Assembly: GCF_900148515.1 (NCBI RefSeq)
Contig: NZ_FRXN01000002.1
Location: forward strand, 558,001-622,000
Direction: 5' to 3'
DNA: 64,000 nucleotides
Source of the DNA: Algoriphagus zhangzhouensis
GTDB lineage: Bacteria > Bacteroidota > Bacteroidia > Cytophagales > Cyclobacteriaceae
The notes under the pieces were generated by a model. It searched no databases and was not told where the DNA came from. It worked only from the letters and a program-made list of their open reading frames with translations. Positions 43,523-53,008 of this stretch are shown here, in pieces (the first letter of the stretch is position 1; every line of letters starts with the position of its first letter). The position numbers were made by a program, and so were the translations under genes.

Positions 43523-44574
43523 TGAGCCTATTTTCTCCCATCAGAACTGGTATTGTAGGATTTGGTACAGTTGCCGAAAAAGTCCATGCTCCATTAATTG
43601 ATGTTTGTCCAGACTTGGTTCTTTCGGCAGTAGTTGAAAGAAAAAGCAACAAATGCGAGCAAATCTATCCAGATGTGACCACCTATAGAAGTTTGGAAGA
43701 GCTTTTGGAACAAGATGGAGCAGATTTGATTGTCATCACAACGCCTAATGAATATCATTTTCCTTATGCCAAACTTGCTTTGGAAGCTGGAAAGCATGTA
43801 GTCGTGGACAAACCAGTGACGATTTTTTCTCATGAAGCTGAGGAATTAAAAACCCTTGCCGAGGAGAAGGGAAAAATCATTACTGTCTTCCAAAATCGAA
43901 GATTTGATGGAGACTTCCTGACTATTCAGGAATTAATCAAAAGTGAAACTTTAGGAAGAGTCGTCTATCTGGAATCTCATTTTGATAGATTCAGGCCTGA
44001 AGTCTCAGATAACTGGAGAGAAAAAGAAGTTCCCGGAAATGGGATTACTTATGATCTAGGCACTCACTTAATAGATCAAGCTATTGTTGCTTTTGGTTTA
44101 CCGGAAAGCTTGCAAGCTGATATTCGAAAAGAGCGGGAACATGCTATTGCTGACGATCATTTTGACATCACCTTATTTTACTCAGATAAAAAAGTTAGGG
44201 TTACCGCTGGAGTATTAGTCGCTGCACCCACGCCAAAGTTTTTGCTATTAGGTGAAAAAGGTTCTTATCTCAAGTATGGTTTGGACGTCCAAGAAGCCGC
44301 ATTAAAATCCGGTCAGAGACCGGAAGGAGCAGAATGGGGCCATGAATCTGAGGAAAAGTGGGGCAAACTGTACTTGGAGAATGAGGAAAAATCTCTGCAC
44401 ACCGTCCCCGGAGATTATCGGATTTTTTATCAAAACGTAGCTGACGCTCTGCTAAAGCAAAAATCTCTAAAAGTGGAATTATCGCAGGCTATCAGCGTTT
44501 TGAGGCTGATTGAGGCATCATTCCACAGTTCTAAAACAGGAAATAGAATCTCAAGGACCCAAGGAAATTGGTAA
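43522..44574 (+). CDS. Gfo/Idh/MocA family NAD(P)-dependent oxidoreductase
   Basis: Dehydrogenase of 350 aa. The N-terminal Rossmann domain has G-I-V-G-F-G-T-V-A-E and T-P-N-E-Y-H. The catalytic lysine motif is D-K-P-V-T, and the C-terminal domain has G-G-like N-G-I-T-Y-D-L-G-T-H-L-I-D-Q-A with the conserved His. Family members oxidise sugars or sugar-like polyols; the short form with E-x-x-F-D-R-F-R-P resembles YdgJ/YvaA-type enzymes acting on inositols or related compounds. Substrate is unknown. It is coupled to the response regulator by a 1-nt overlap and may be a passenger gene. Confidence 0.9.
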   Translation: MSLFSPIRTGIVGFGTVAEKVHAPLIDVCPDLVLSAVVERKSNKCEQIYPDVTTYRSLEELLEQDGADLIVITTPNEYHFPYAKLALEAGKHVVVDKPVTIFSHEAEELKTLAEEKGKIITVFQNRRFDGDFLTIQELIKSETLGRVVYLESHFDRFRPEVSDNWREKEVPGNGITYDLGTHLIDQAIVAFGLPESLQADIRKEREHAIADDHFDITLFYSDKKVRVTAGVLVAAPTPKFLLLGEKGSYLKYGLDVQEAALKSGQRPEGAEWGHESEEKWGKLYLENEEKSLHTVPGDYRIFYQNVADALLKQKSLKVELSQAISVLRLIEASFHSSKTGNRISRTQGNW

Positions 44575-44577
44575 TCG

Positions 44578-44617
44578 GAATTGAATTTGAATTAAGAGGG
44601 CAATTCAAATTCAATTC
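44578..44617 (+). repeat. Perfect 16-bp inverted repeat just before an outer-membrane protein start
   Basis: The arms gaattgaatttgaatt (44578-44593) and aattcaaattcaattc (44602-44617) are perfectly complementary, with an 8-nt loop. There is no T tract, and the right arm ends 2 nt before the ATG at 44620. It could be an operator, a translation-blocking hairpin or a processing site. Confidence 0.8.
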
Positions 44618-44619
44618 TT

Positions 44620-45042
44620 ATGAAAAAGACATTAACCATTTTCTTCTTTTTATTCGGTCTAATCGCAACCGCAAAAGCTCAGGTAAGTGCTGGGGTTGAT
44701 ATTTTCTCCTCAGATACCTTTGTGACAATCGGAACCAATCCTGACAATGACCTTTTTGGTGAAGGTAGAATCAGTACTGGAGGTGATATCGGTATTGAGT
44801 TGATGGGGGGATACAACCTGATCAAAAAGCAAGATGTAAACTTTTACCTAGGTCTTGGCTTGGGAGTCAACGATGATAGAAGAGGAAATGACTTCTACAT
44901 CGGGGTACCATTTGGGCTTTTGGTAAAACCCTTTGGAGGTGCACCAAACCTTGGACTTGTGTTAGAAGCTGCTCCGATCATTCCAGATGAAACTGACTCC
45001 TATTTTAGAGCCGGATTTGGTTTCAAGTATACTTTCAGGTAA
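44620..45042 (+). CDS. Small outer-membrane beta-barrel protein
   Basis: 140-aa protein with a signal peptide (M-K-K-T-L-T..., cleaved after A-K-A-Q). The remaining 120 residues form alternating strands with glycine-rich turns (G-G-Y-N-L-I, F-Y-L-G-L-G-L-G-V) and end in F-R-A-G-F-G-F-K-Y-T-F-R, a terminal aromatic strand typical of an eight-stranded barrel. No specific family was recognised. The perfect hairpin directly upstream suggests separate control from the preceding operon. It ends 5 nt before the convergent dehydratase stop. Confidence 0.78.
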   Translation: MKKTLTIFFFLFGLIATAKAQVSAGVDIFSSDTFVTIGTNPDNDLFGEGRISTGGDIGIELMGGYNLIKKQDVNFYLGLGLGVNDDRRGNDFYIGVPFGLLVKPFGGAPNLGLVLEAAPIIPDETDSYFRAGFGFKYTFR

Positions 45043-45047
45043 GTAAT

Positions 45048-46001
45048 TCAGAAGGGTAATTTCCCTAAATCGACATTACCGCCGGAGAGAATGATTGCTA
45101 CTTTCTTTCCGGCAAATTTTTCTTTATTGGCCAACAAAGCCGCCAGAGGGACCGCAGAGGAGGGTTCAATCACGATTTTCATTCTTTCATACACCAACCT
45201 CATGGCTTCTATAATTTCTGATTCGCTAGCTAAAAGGATCTCCTCCACTAAATCGGAAATCAATTCAAAATTCAATTTGCCCAAGGAAGTCAAAAGCCCA
45301 TCAGCAATGGTTTTTGGGCCTGTCTGAGGGATTAATTTACCAGCTTGGAAAGATTGAAAGGCATCATCAGCACCCTCGGGCTCTCCTGCGATCACTTTAA
45401 TCTCAGGCTTCATCAAATGAACCAGCAAAGCCGTACCTCCCAATAAACCTCCACCACCAACTGGTGCCATCAGGATATCCAAATCTGGTTTTTCTTCCAA
45501 AATTTCCAATGCACATGTTGCCTGTCCTTCAATCACATCCATGAAATCATAGGGAGGTATAAAAGTGGCACCTGTCTCCTCCACCACTTTTTCCAAAGTC
45601 GTTTCTCTTGCTTGAAGGTTGGGTTCGCATTCGATGATGATCCCACCATACCCTTTTACAGCTTTTTTCTTGATCTCTGGGGCATTGGAAGGCATCACGA
45701 TATAGGCTGGAATTCCAGCAACTTTTGCTGCTCTTGCCAAAGCAGCGGCGTGATTTCCACTGCTATGAGTTGCTACTCCAAGACTTCGTTCCTCTTCAGA
45801 AAGTTTCAAAACAGCATTTGCCGCACCTCTTGCCTTAAATGCACCTACCTTTTGGAAATTTTCGCATTTAAAGAAAATCTCACAACCGGCAATTTCATTG
45901 ATGGCCGAAGATGACAATATTGGGGTGTGATGAACAAAAGGCTTGATTCTTTCTGCAGCTGACTTGATAGCCTCTAGACTTGGAAATTGAGTCGATTCCA
46001 T
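45048..46001 (-). CDS. Threonine/serine ammonia-lyase-like PLP enzyme (fold type II)
   Basis: 317-aa PLP enzyme. The PLP lysine is in V-G-A-F-K-A-R-G-A (Lys56), the cofactor phosphate loop is G-G-G-G-L-L-G-G, and the Ser/Thr recognition sequence S-S-G-N-H-A-A-A follows. It lacks the C-terminal ACT regulatory domain of biosynthetic IlvA, so it is the short type: catabolic threonine dehydratase or serine racemase-like. These cannot be separated by sequence alone. It is monocistronic and diverges from the M23 peptidase. Confidence 0.9.
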   Translation of the reverse strand: MESTQFPSLEAIKSAAERIKPFVHHTPILSSSAINEIAGCEIFFKCENFQKVGAFKARGAANAVLKLSEEERSLGVATHSSGNHAAALARAAKVAGIPAYIVMPSNAPEIKKKAVKGYGGIIIECEPNLQARETTLEKVVEETGATFIPPYDFMDVIEGQATCALEILEEKPDLDILMAPVGGGGLLGGTALLVHLMKPEIKVIAGEPEGADDAFQSFQAGKLIPQTGPKTIADGLLTSLGKLNFELISDLVEEILLASESEIIEAMRLVYERMKIVIEPSSAVPLAALLANKEKFAGKKVAIILSGGNVDLGKLPF

Positions 46002-46096
46002 GGGATTGATTTGTGACTAGGACTCAAATTAAAGGATAGATTTTGATTTCTTCCCATTCAATTTTTTGAAGCCGATAAATTCTTCTTTCTTCGGAT

Positions 46097-46768
46097 ATGA
46101 ATTGGAATTCCTTTGATTTCTTCCCTCTCATGGGAGAAAAGCTAAACTCTCAAAATACGATGTCTCTTGATTTTTCACCCTCCAACACCTCCTTGGATGA
46201 AGTGGAAATTACTGATACTTCCACTTTCAACCTGTTTGTATTTGATCAGCTGAAAACAAGCGAGAAAAAGTATGGAATAGGTGGATATTTGGAGCATCGA
46301 GCGATTTACAGAAGGTCCCAAGTCTTTGCGACAGCAGAATCCGATTTTAGAGATATTCATTTGGGAATTGACATTTGGTGTGAAGCCGGAAGTCCTATTT
46401 ACTCTCCCTTTGATGCGGTGATTCACAGTTTTCAGGATAATGCCAGTTTTGGAAACTATGGCCCCACCATCATCCTGGAGCATGATCTGGATGGAAAAAA
46501 ACTTTACTCTCTCTATGGTCATTTAACTAGAACAGATCTTGACTCAATCCAAGTAGGTCAAAAACTGGAAAAAGGAGAGAAATTCTGCCATGTAGGCCCT
46601 TTTCCTGAAAATGGAGATTGGCCTCCCCATCTTCATTATCAATTGATGTGGGACATGCTTGGGAATTCTGGTGATTTTCCTGGAGTAGCTTCCAGAAAGG
46701 ATTTGAATAAATTCTCTGAAATCTGTCCGGATCCCAATTGGATCATAGGCTTTGATTTGCCTGAGTAA
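46097..46768 (+). CDS. M23 family metallopeptidase without signal peptide
   Basis: 223-aa protein with a LytM domain. The zinc and catalytic residues are His88 and Asp92 (H-L-G-I-D), His142 (L-Y-G-H-L), and His178/His180 (H-L-H-Y). These define the peptidoglycan endopeptidase active site. Unusually, the N-terminal 60 residues show no signal peptide or membrane helix, so the protein looks cytoplasmic unless exported by another route. It might act on recycled murein or a different ligand. Its 3' end overlaps the convergent coaX gene by 26 nt. Confidence 0.88.
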   Translation: MNWNSFDFFPLMGEKLNSQNTMSLDFSPSNTSLDEVEITDTSTFNLFVFDQLKTSEKKYGIGGYLEHRAIYRRSQVFATAESDFRDIHLGIDIWCEAGSPIYSPFDAVIHSFQDNASFGNYGPTIILEHDLDGKKLYSLYGHLTRTDLDSIQVGQKLEKGEKFCHVGPFPENGDWPPHLHYQLMWDMLGNSGDFPGVASRKDLNKFSEICPDPNWIIGFDLPE

Positions 46769-47519
46769 TCAATCTTAAGCCATTCAATGTTAGGTTCCGA
46801 TCAATCAGATCGAATTCCTTCTCCAAAGGAGTCAAAATTTCAGACAACCCTCCAGTGGCGATTACCTTGTATTCCTGCTTTGTTTCTTCTTTGATTCGCT
46901 TGACCATTCCTTGGACCAAACCTGTATATCCATACAGAATCCCTGCTTGGATCGCATGAATGGTATCCTTCCCAATCGCAGATTCTGGAAGTTTTAATTC
47001 CACTTCTGGCAATTTAGAAGTATTGGTAAATAAGGATTTGATGGCCGTTCTTAAGCCCGGAACAATAGAAACACCTTGAACCTCTCCTTGGTCATTGACT
47101 ACGGTAAATGTCAAAGCTGTTCCAAAATCCACAACGATCGCTGCTTGTTTAAATTTATCCCACGCAGCCACAACATTGCACATGAGATCTGTTCCCATTT
47201 CTTGTGGCCTTTGAGTTTTCACTTCCAAAGCATTATATGCTGTTGGAGAAATGAGGAAAGGCTCAATTCCAAAATAGTTTTTACAGAAATCTACGATCAG
47301 CCCATTGACTTCAGGAACTACCGAGCTAAATCCAATTTCGCGTATATCGGCAGCGCTCAAACCATGCTCCAAAAAGTATACAGGGACCTTTTTTGCCAAT
47401 TGAGAAATCAATTTGGGAGTCTTAGTCTCTAATCTAAATTGGTTGGTCCAAGTCTGGGATTCTTGATTGTACAAGGCAAAAACTACATTGGAGTTACCGG
47501 CATCTATCGCTAAAAACAT
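46743..47519 (-). CDS. coaX: Type III pantothenate kinase
   Basis: First step of CoA synthesis from pantothenate. The CoaX motifs are D-A-G-N-S-N at the N-terminus, a G-x-D-L-like M-G-T-D-L-M, V-V-D-F-G-T-A-L-T-F, and G-I-L-Y-G-Y with A-T-G-G-L. CoaX needs a monovalent cation and is not feedback inhibited by CoA. Length (258 aa) is normal. It overlaps the end of the M23 gene by 26 nt on the opposite strand. Pantothenate-making genes panC and panD are in the same window, 11 kb away. Confidence 0.95.
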   Translation of the reverse strand: MFLAIDAGNSNVVFALYNQESQTWTNQFRLETKTPKLISQLAKKVPVYFLEHGLSAADIREIGFSSVVPEVNGLIVDFCKNYFGIEPFLISPTAYNALEVKTQRPQEMGTDLMCNVVAAWDKFKQAAIVVDFGTALTFTVVNDQGEVQGVSIVPGLRTAIKSLFTNTSKLPEVELKLPESAIGKDTIHAIQAGILYGYTGLVQGMVKRIKEETKQEYKVIATGGLSEILTPLEKEFDLIDRNLTLNGLRLITQANQSL

Positions 47520-47583
47520 TCTTTTTTCATTTTTGACTAATTTAGGATTTCAAGAAAGGAAAATCCAAAAACACGAATCAAAT

Positions 47584-48060
47584 ATGTATTCACTTAGAGA
47601 AGGAAAAATCGAGGATTTGCCTCGCGTATTAGAATTAGTTAAGGAGCTGGCACTTTACGAAAAAGCTCCTGAACAAGTCACCAATACCATAGAAATGATG
47701 GAAAAGGACGGCTTTGGTCCCAATCCGGTTTATGGACTTTTTGTATGTGAAAAGGAGGAAACAAATGAGATCATTGGAATCGCCATCTATTACTACAGAT
47801 ACAGTACCTGGAAAGGAAGAAGAATGTATCTGGAGGATATTGTCGTGACAGAATCGGAAAGAGGAAATGGTGCAGGAAAATTGTTGTTTGACAGAGTGAT
47901 GACCAAATCTCTGGAAGAAGGGTGTACCGGCATGATGTGGCAGGTTTTGGATTGGAATGAACCCGCAATCAACTTTTACAAAAAATACGGAGCTTACCTT
48001 GAAGCAGGTTGGCTAAATGCCCACTTACAAGACTTTGAGATCAAGCAATATTTTGATTAA
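47584..48060 (+). CDS. GNAT N-acetyltransferase (diamine acetyltransferase-like)
   Basis: 158-aa acetyltransferase starting at ATG 47584 (M-Y-S-L-R-E-G); the longer in-frame reading crosses the divergent coaX promoter region. It has the GNAT acetyl-CoA motif (R-G-N-G-A-G-K, about 100-106) after the strand Y-L-E-D-I-V-V, then W-N-x-P-A-I-N-F-Y-K-K-Y-G-A. The Y-L-E-D-I-V-V and E-K-A-P-E-Q-V segments and overall length resemble spermidine/spermine acetyltransferases, though a thialysine or other amine substrate is equally possible. It diverges from coaX (64 bp apart). Confidence 0.88.
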   Translation: MYSLREGKIEDLPRVLELVKELALYEKAPEQVTNTIEMMEKDGFGPNPVYGLFVCEKEETNEIIGIAIYYYRYSTWKGRRMYLEDIVVTESERGNGAGKLLFDRVMTKSLEEGCTGMMWQVLDWNEPAINFYKKYGAYLEAGWLNAHLQDFEIKQYFD

Positions 48061-48066
48061 AAAAAG

Positions 48067-48090
48067 AAGCCCGACCATTTGGCCGGGCTT
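48067..48090 (-). terminator. Terminator of guaB
   Basis: The arms aagcccg and cgggctt, extended by cc/gg past one mismatch, close an attt loop. The minus strand then reads C-T7, 5 nt past the guaB stop. Confidence 0.88.
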
Positions 48091-48095
48091 ACTTA

Positions 48096-49598
<1,503 letters not shown>

Positions 49599-49610
49599 CT
49601 ATTTGCCCGT

Positions 49611-49618
49611 CAAAGATA
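49611..49618 (-). promoter_or_regulatory. Putative -7 promoter box of guaB
   Basis: Minus-strand TATCTTTG fits TAnnTTTG exactly, 36 nt before the guaB ATG. A -33 box is not clear. Confidence 0.45.
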
Positions 49619-49650
49619 CAAACAATTATCAATGTGATGCTAAGCCAAAA

Positions 49651-49681
49651 GAAAAAATCTTCCGTATCAGAAGATTTTTTC
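49651..49681. terminator. Bidirectional terminator past the lytic transglycosylase gene
   Basis: A 12-bp perfect stem gaaaaaatcttc / gaagattttttc with a 7-nt loop. Confidence 0.88.
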
Positions 49682-49772
49682 ATCAATTTTAGAATTTCCT
49701 TCTTTTAACAAGCATTTTCTAATGCTCTCTCATTCCGACTGAAAGTCCAAGAATGAATTAAATTCTTTAAAA

Positions 49773-50705
49773 TTATTCAGGAAGCTGAATCGAATAAGTC
49801 TTCCCTCTTCTGACATTCAGATTCTTATCTCTGAGCCAAGGATTATAAATTTTCAGTTCCTTGTAAGATGAACCCTGATCTTTTGCCCACTGAGCCAAGC
49901 TTTTGATATCCTGATCTACAGTGACCTCTTTCAACGCTGGTTCTTTGTAATAATCCTCAGGTCTAAGTCCAAATCCATATTTTTTCGGGTTTTCGAAAAT
50001 AACTTTAAACGCTAAGATGCGAAACATATAACGACTCGTCTCATCATTGAGTAGAAGGTCATAATAGTTTTCTTGTAATTGCTCATTTTGTCTTCTGTTG
50101 AATCCTGTCTGACCCATATTATAGCTAGCAGCAACCGCAGTCCAGCTTCCGAACTTTTGATGGGACTGATTCAGGTATTTGGTAGCGGCCACTGTGGATT
50201 TTTGCCAATTATATCTTTCATCCACATCTTTAGAAACCTCCAAACCAAATTCCTTCGCGGTAGGTGCCATAAACTGCCAGAATCCTTTCGCTCCAGCTGG
50301 AGATGAAACATTCATCAATGCTGATTCCGCAATCGCCAGATATTTGAAATCATCTGGAACACCATTGGCTTTCAATATCTCACTGATTTCTTCCAAATAT
50401 TTTCCAGAGCGCTTCATCAGTAAAACCATATTGGATTGCCAATAGGCATTCACATAGATCTCTCGCTCTAGTCTTTCATATACATCCTGGATTTCCAGTG
50501 GGACCTTTTCACCCGCAAATTCCAAAGAGGAAGGAATTTCAAAAATCCTCACAGAATCTGGAGGAAGAGTCGGAAGTCCCATCGCTCCCAATACAGGAGG
50601 CTCAACTTCAGGTTCTTTGGGAGTAGTTTTTTGCCACATTACTCCGACTAAAACTAGACAGATTAATACTAAGCCATATAAAATGTACGCGTGATTTTTT
50701 TGCAT
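49773..50705 (-). CDS. Membrane-anchored lytic transglycosylase (SLT domain)
   Basis: 310-aa protein with an N-terminal membrane anchor (about 7-24), a proline-rich linker, and an SLT domain of the MltD type. The catalytic glutamate is Glu127 in A-I-A-E-S-A-L, followed by G-A-K-G-F-W-Q-F-M and A-A-S-Y-N-M-G. The C-terminal 45 residues resemble a single LysM-like tail ending in G-K-T-Y-S-I-Q-L-P-E. It should cleave the glycan strand of peptidoglycan, making anhydro-muropeptides. It is coupled to the upstream LOG gene by a 1-nt TAATG overlap. Confidence 0.9.
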   Translation of the reverse strand: MQKNHAYILYGLVLICLVLVGVMWQKTTPKEPEVEPPVLGAMGLPTLPPDSVRIFEIPSSLEFAGEKVPLEIQDVYERLEREIYVNAYWQSNMVLLMKRSGKYLEEISEILKANGVPDDFKYLAIAESALMNVSSPAGAKGFWQFMAPTAKEFGLEVSKDVDERYNWQKSTVAATKYLNQSHQKFGSWTAVAASYNMGQTGFNRRQNEQLQENYYDLLLNDETSRYMFRILAFKVIFENPKKYGFGLRPEDYYKEPALKEVTVDQDIKSLAQWAKDQGSSYKELKIYNPWLRDKNLNVRRGKTYSIQLPE

Positions 50706-51427
50706 TAGAAATTAGGGCTAAGCAAGTACTTGCTATAGAAATCGTCAATCACCTGAACTGCCTCAGTCGCATCTTCGACGACAGAGAAAAGATCAAGATC
50801 TTCTTCATTAATGTATTTATGTTCCAAAAGGGTTTTCTTAATCCAATCCACCAGACCTTCCCAATAGCTCTTACCAACAAGCACGATTGGGAATCTTCCG
50901 ATTTTGTTGGTTTGGATCAAAGTAAGCGCCTCAAAAAACTCATCCATCGTGCCAAAACCACCTGGAAGGACAACAAATCCTTGAGAATAGCGGATAAACA
51001 TTACTTTCCTCACAAAGAAATAATCGAAGGTTATCAGCTTATCTCTATCGATATAGATGTTATTAAACTGCTCAAATGGCAATTCTATATTCAACCCCAC
51101 AGATTTACCACCTTCTGAGTGTGCTCCTTTGTTTCCAGCTTCCATTATACCAGGACCACCTCCGGTAATCACTCCATATCCATGTCGGACTAATTTAGCA
51201 GCGATTTCTTCTGCCATTTTGTAATGGTTGTGATCCCTTGGTGTTCTAGCAGATCCAAAAATGGATACACATGGTCCAATTTTGGCCAACTTTTCAAAGC
51301 CATCTACAAACTCGGCCATTACTTTAAAAATCGCCCAAGAATCAGCACTTTTTATTTCACTCCAATCTTTCTCTTTAAAGGCCCTCCTAATTCGATCCTC
51401 TTGTTCTTTTGATTCTAGGTTACTCAT
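50705..51427 (-). CDS. LOG family protein (TIGR00730 Rossmann fold)
   Basis: 240-aa protein with the LOG signature P-G-G-F-G-T-M-D-E preceded by G-G-G-P-G-I-M-E-A-G-N-K-G-A. Relatives cleave nucleoside 5'-monophosphates to base and ribose phosphate (PpnN-like) or make cytokinins. In this long form with an extended N-terminus, nucleotide 5'-monophosphate nucleosidase activity is the better guess. It is the first gene of a two-gene unit with the lytic transglycosylase, an odd pairing of nucleotide and murein enzymes. Confidence 0.9.
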   Translation of the reverse strand: MSNLESKEQEDRIRRAFKEKDWSEIKSADSWAIFKVMAEFVDGFEKLAKIGPCVSIFGSARTPRDHNHYKMAEEIAAKLVRHGYGVITGGGPGIMEAGNKGAHSEGGKSVGLNIELPFEQFNNIYIDRDKLITFDYFFVRKVMFIRYSQGFVVLPGGFGTMDEFFEALTLIQTNKIGRFPIVLVGKSYWEGLVDWIKKTLLEHKYINEEDLDLFSVVEDATEAVQVIDDFYSKYLLSPNF

Positions 51428-51574
51428 GGTTTATTTACTTTTACTTAAAGAAAACGATCTTCATAGAGAATCGTCGACTTATTTAAAAACTATTGAATTA
51501 TTCAATTTTTAATCACTTGAAAATCAAGTTAAAAAAATCTTGACGAGAAAGAATCAAATTGGTCTTTCCCTCGC

Positions 51575-51582
51575 TAATTTTG
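51575..51582 (+). promoter_or_regulatory. Putative -7 promoter box of the cysteine-cluster gene
   Basis: TAATTTTG matches TAnnTTTG exactly, 20 nt before the TTG start codon at 51602. Confidence 0.4.
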
Positions 51583-51601
51583 TTGCGCTTTTAAAAAATA
51601 T

Positions 51602-52198
51602 TTGAATCTAAAAGATAAATCTCAAGCAGTCTTGGCCTTGTATCAGGAGCTTGGGGCGGAGGCAAAATCATTTGCTTCTGAGGGCAAATTAGGCTGTTAT
51701 TCTGGATGCGGGCTATGTTGCGCCAATCCAAAAATCCCCGCGTCTCCACTAGAATTTTTACCATTGGCATTTGAGCTCTATGAAAAAGGGGCAGCAGATG
51801 CAACTTTAAGGATTATAGAGGAAAATCCATCAGCAAATTGTGTGCTTTTCAGAGCCCAAGACCCACAGGGAAACCAGGGTTTTTGCAGCAATTATAAAAA
51901 TCGAGGATTAATCTGTAGACTATTCGGGTCAGCAGCAAGACGAAACAAAGTTGGCCAAAAGGAGTTGATCATTTGTAAAAAGCTCAAAGAAGGAAAGCCT
52001 GAGGAGTTTCTAGAAACAACTCAAAAAATCAATCAAGACCTAGAGGTTCCGATGGCCATGGCATATTACACTCAGCTTCGAGATATCGATGAAAATCTTG
52101 CCGAAGAATTCCCCATCAATGAAGCCATCCGCCGTTCTATTGAACTAGTTTTGCGTTTTAAGTATTATGAGGAAGAAGAAAAGGCAACTGAATTCTAA
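51602..52198 (+). CDS. YkgJ-type cysteine cluster protein
   Basis: 198-aa cytoplasmic protein with a cysteine cluster C-x3-C-G-x-C-C (Cys32, 36, 39, 40) plus Cys80, Cys95, Cys105 and Cys125 in C-x9-C spacing (F-C-S-N-Y and L-I-C-R-L-F-G), the pattern of the YkgJ/CxxCxxCC family thought to bind zinc or an iron-sulfur cluster. The function of the family is unknown. The only plausible start is TTG at 51602, since no ATG exists before the cysteine motif. A promoter-like box lies 20 nt upstream. Confidence 0.87.
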   Translation: MNLKDKSQAVLALYQELGAEAKSFASEGKLGCYSGCGLCCANPKIPASPLEFLPLAFELYEKGAADATLRIIEENPSANCVLFRAQDPQGNQGFCSNYKNRGLICRLFGSAARRNKVGQKELIICKKLKEGKPEEFLETTQKINQDLEVPMAMAYYTQLRDIDENLAEEFPINEAIRRSIELVLRFKYYEEEEKATEF

Positions 52199-52266
52199 TT
52201 TTTTTGCTCATAGCAATTAAATTATATTAGAGTTGTCAAAAGAATGCTTCATTTTTATTCTATAGT

Positions 52267-52632
52267 ATGCTAAAGGTTACTGAAATAGTGCAGACTGTAA
52301 AAAGTCTGGTAGAAACCCGAATCAACATTGTCAAACAGGAGGTTCAAGATGAATTCTTAGGAATCGTCTCTCGCACCATCCTATTGATAGTGATTGGCGG
52401 ATTGACATTACTTGTATTGTTATTTTTCAGTCTTTCATTGGCTTTCTATCTCAGCACCCATTTTGAATCTCCTTTCTTGGGCTTCCTAATCGTTGGGCTA
52501 TTGTATTTGGTACTATTATTAGCTCTTTATATGGGAAGATATTCCATTGGAATTCAGGAAAAGGTTCAAGGAGGGCTCAAGGATTTTATTTTTAGCAAGA
52601 TCAAAAAAAGAGAAGAAAAAGAAGATGAGTAA
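52267..52632 (+). CDS. Phage_holin_3_6-like membrane protein
   Basis: 121-aa protein with an amphipathic N-terminal helix (about 1-32), two strong membrane helices (about 37-62 and 69-92), and a basic-acidic C-terminal tail (K-I-K-K-R-E-E-K-E-D-E). This layout fits the Phage_holin_3_6 / putative actinobacterial holin-X family, widespread in chromosomes and not phage-borne here. It overlaps the next gene by 8 nt, and that in turn overlaps the GGGP synthase, so the three are tightly coupled. A role in membrane organisation is only a guess. Confidence 0.8.
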   Translation: MLKVTEIVQTVKSLVETRINIVKQEVQDEFLGIVSRTILLIVIGGLTLLVLLFFSLSLAFYLSTHFESPFLGFLIVGLLYLVLLLALYMGRYSIGIQEKVQGGLKDFIFSKIKKREEKEDE

Positions 52633-53008
52633 GGAATTGGAAAATCAGGCAGAAGAGTTAGAGCAAACCCTTCAAAAACAATTGGATCTCCTGAAGAAAG
52701 ATTCTGAAGATTGGGTAAAAGTCGGAGGTGCAGTAGTAGCCGGTGGACTTTTGGCTTATGCAATTGTCAAGTTGGCAAAAGGGAAAAAAACCAAAAAGAA
52801 CCTGAAAGCTCTTGAGGTACTTGAAAGAGAAGGTCTCCTTACAGAGGAGCTTGAAAAGAAGATTACTCAACCCAAAAAATCTACTTTTTGGCCAAGTTTG
52901 AGTCAGCGTCTTTTGATTTTGGGACTTGCCTTGGCAAAGGAAAAATACTTCAAAGACTTATTCACCAGCCCTGAATCTGATGAAGAGCAAAAAGAAAGTC
53001 ATCGCTAA
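52625..53008 (+). CDS. Small membrane protein with coiled coil, function unknown
   Basis: 127-aa protein starting at ATG 52625. An N-terminal coiled coil (about 2-28, L-E-Q-T-L-Q-K-Q-L-D-L-L-K) is followed by a glycine-rich helix (V-G-G-A-V-V-A-G-G-L-L-A-Y, about 33-46) and a lysine-rich segment. Leu-rich helices occupy about 93-105. It resembles small YtxH/DUF883-like membrane-associated proteins, with no firm match. It overlaps the holin-like gene by 8 nt and the GGGP synthase gene by 29 nt. Confidence 0.75.
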   Translation: MSKELENQAEELEQTLQKQLDLLKKDSEDWVKVGGAVVAGGLLAYAIVKLAKGKKTKKNLKALEVLEREGLLTEELEKKITQPKKSTFWPSLSQRLLILGLALAKEKYFKDLFTSPESDEEQKESHR

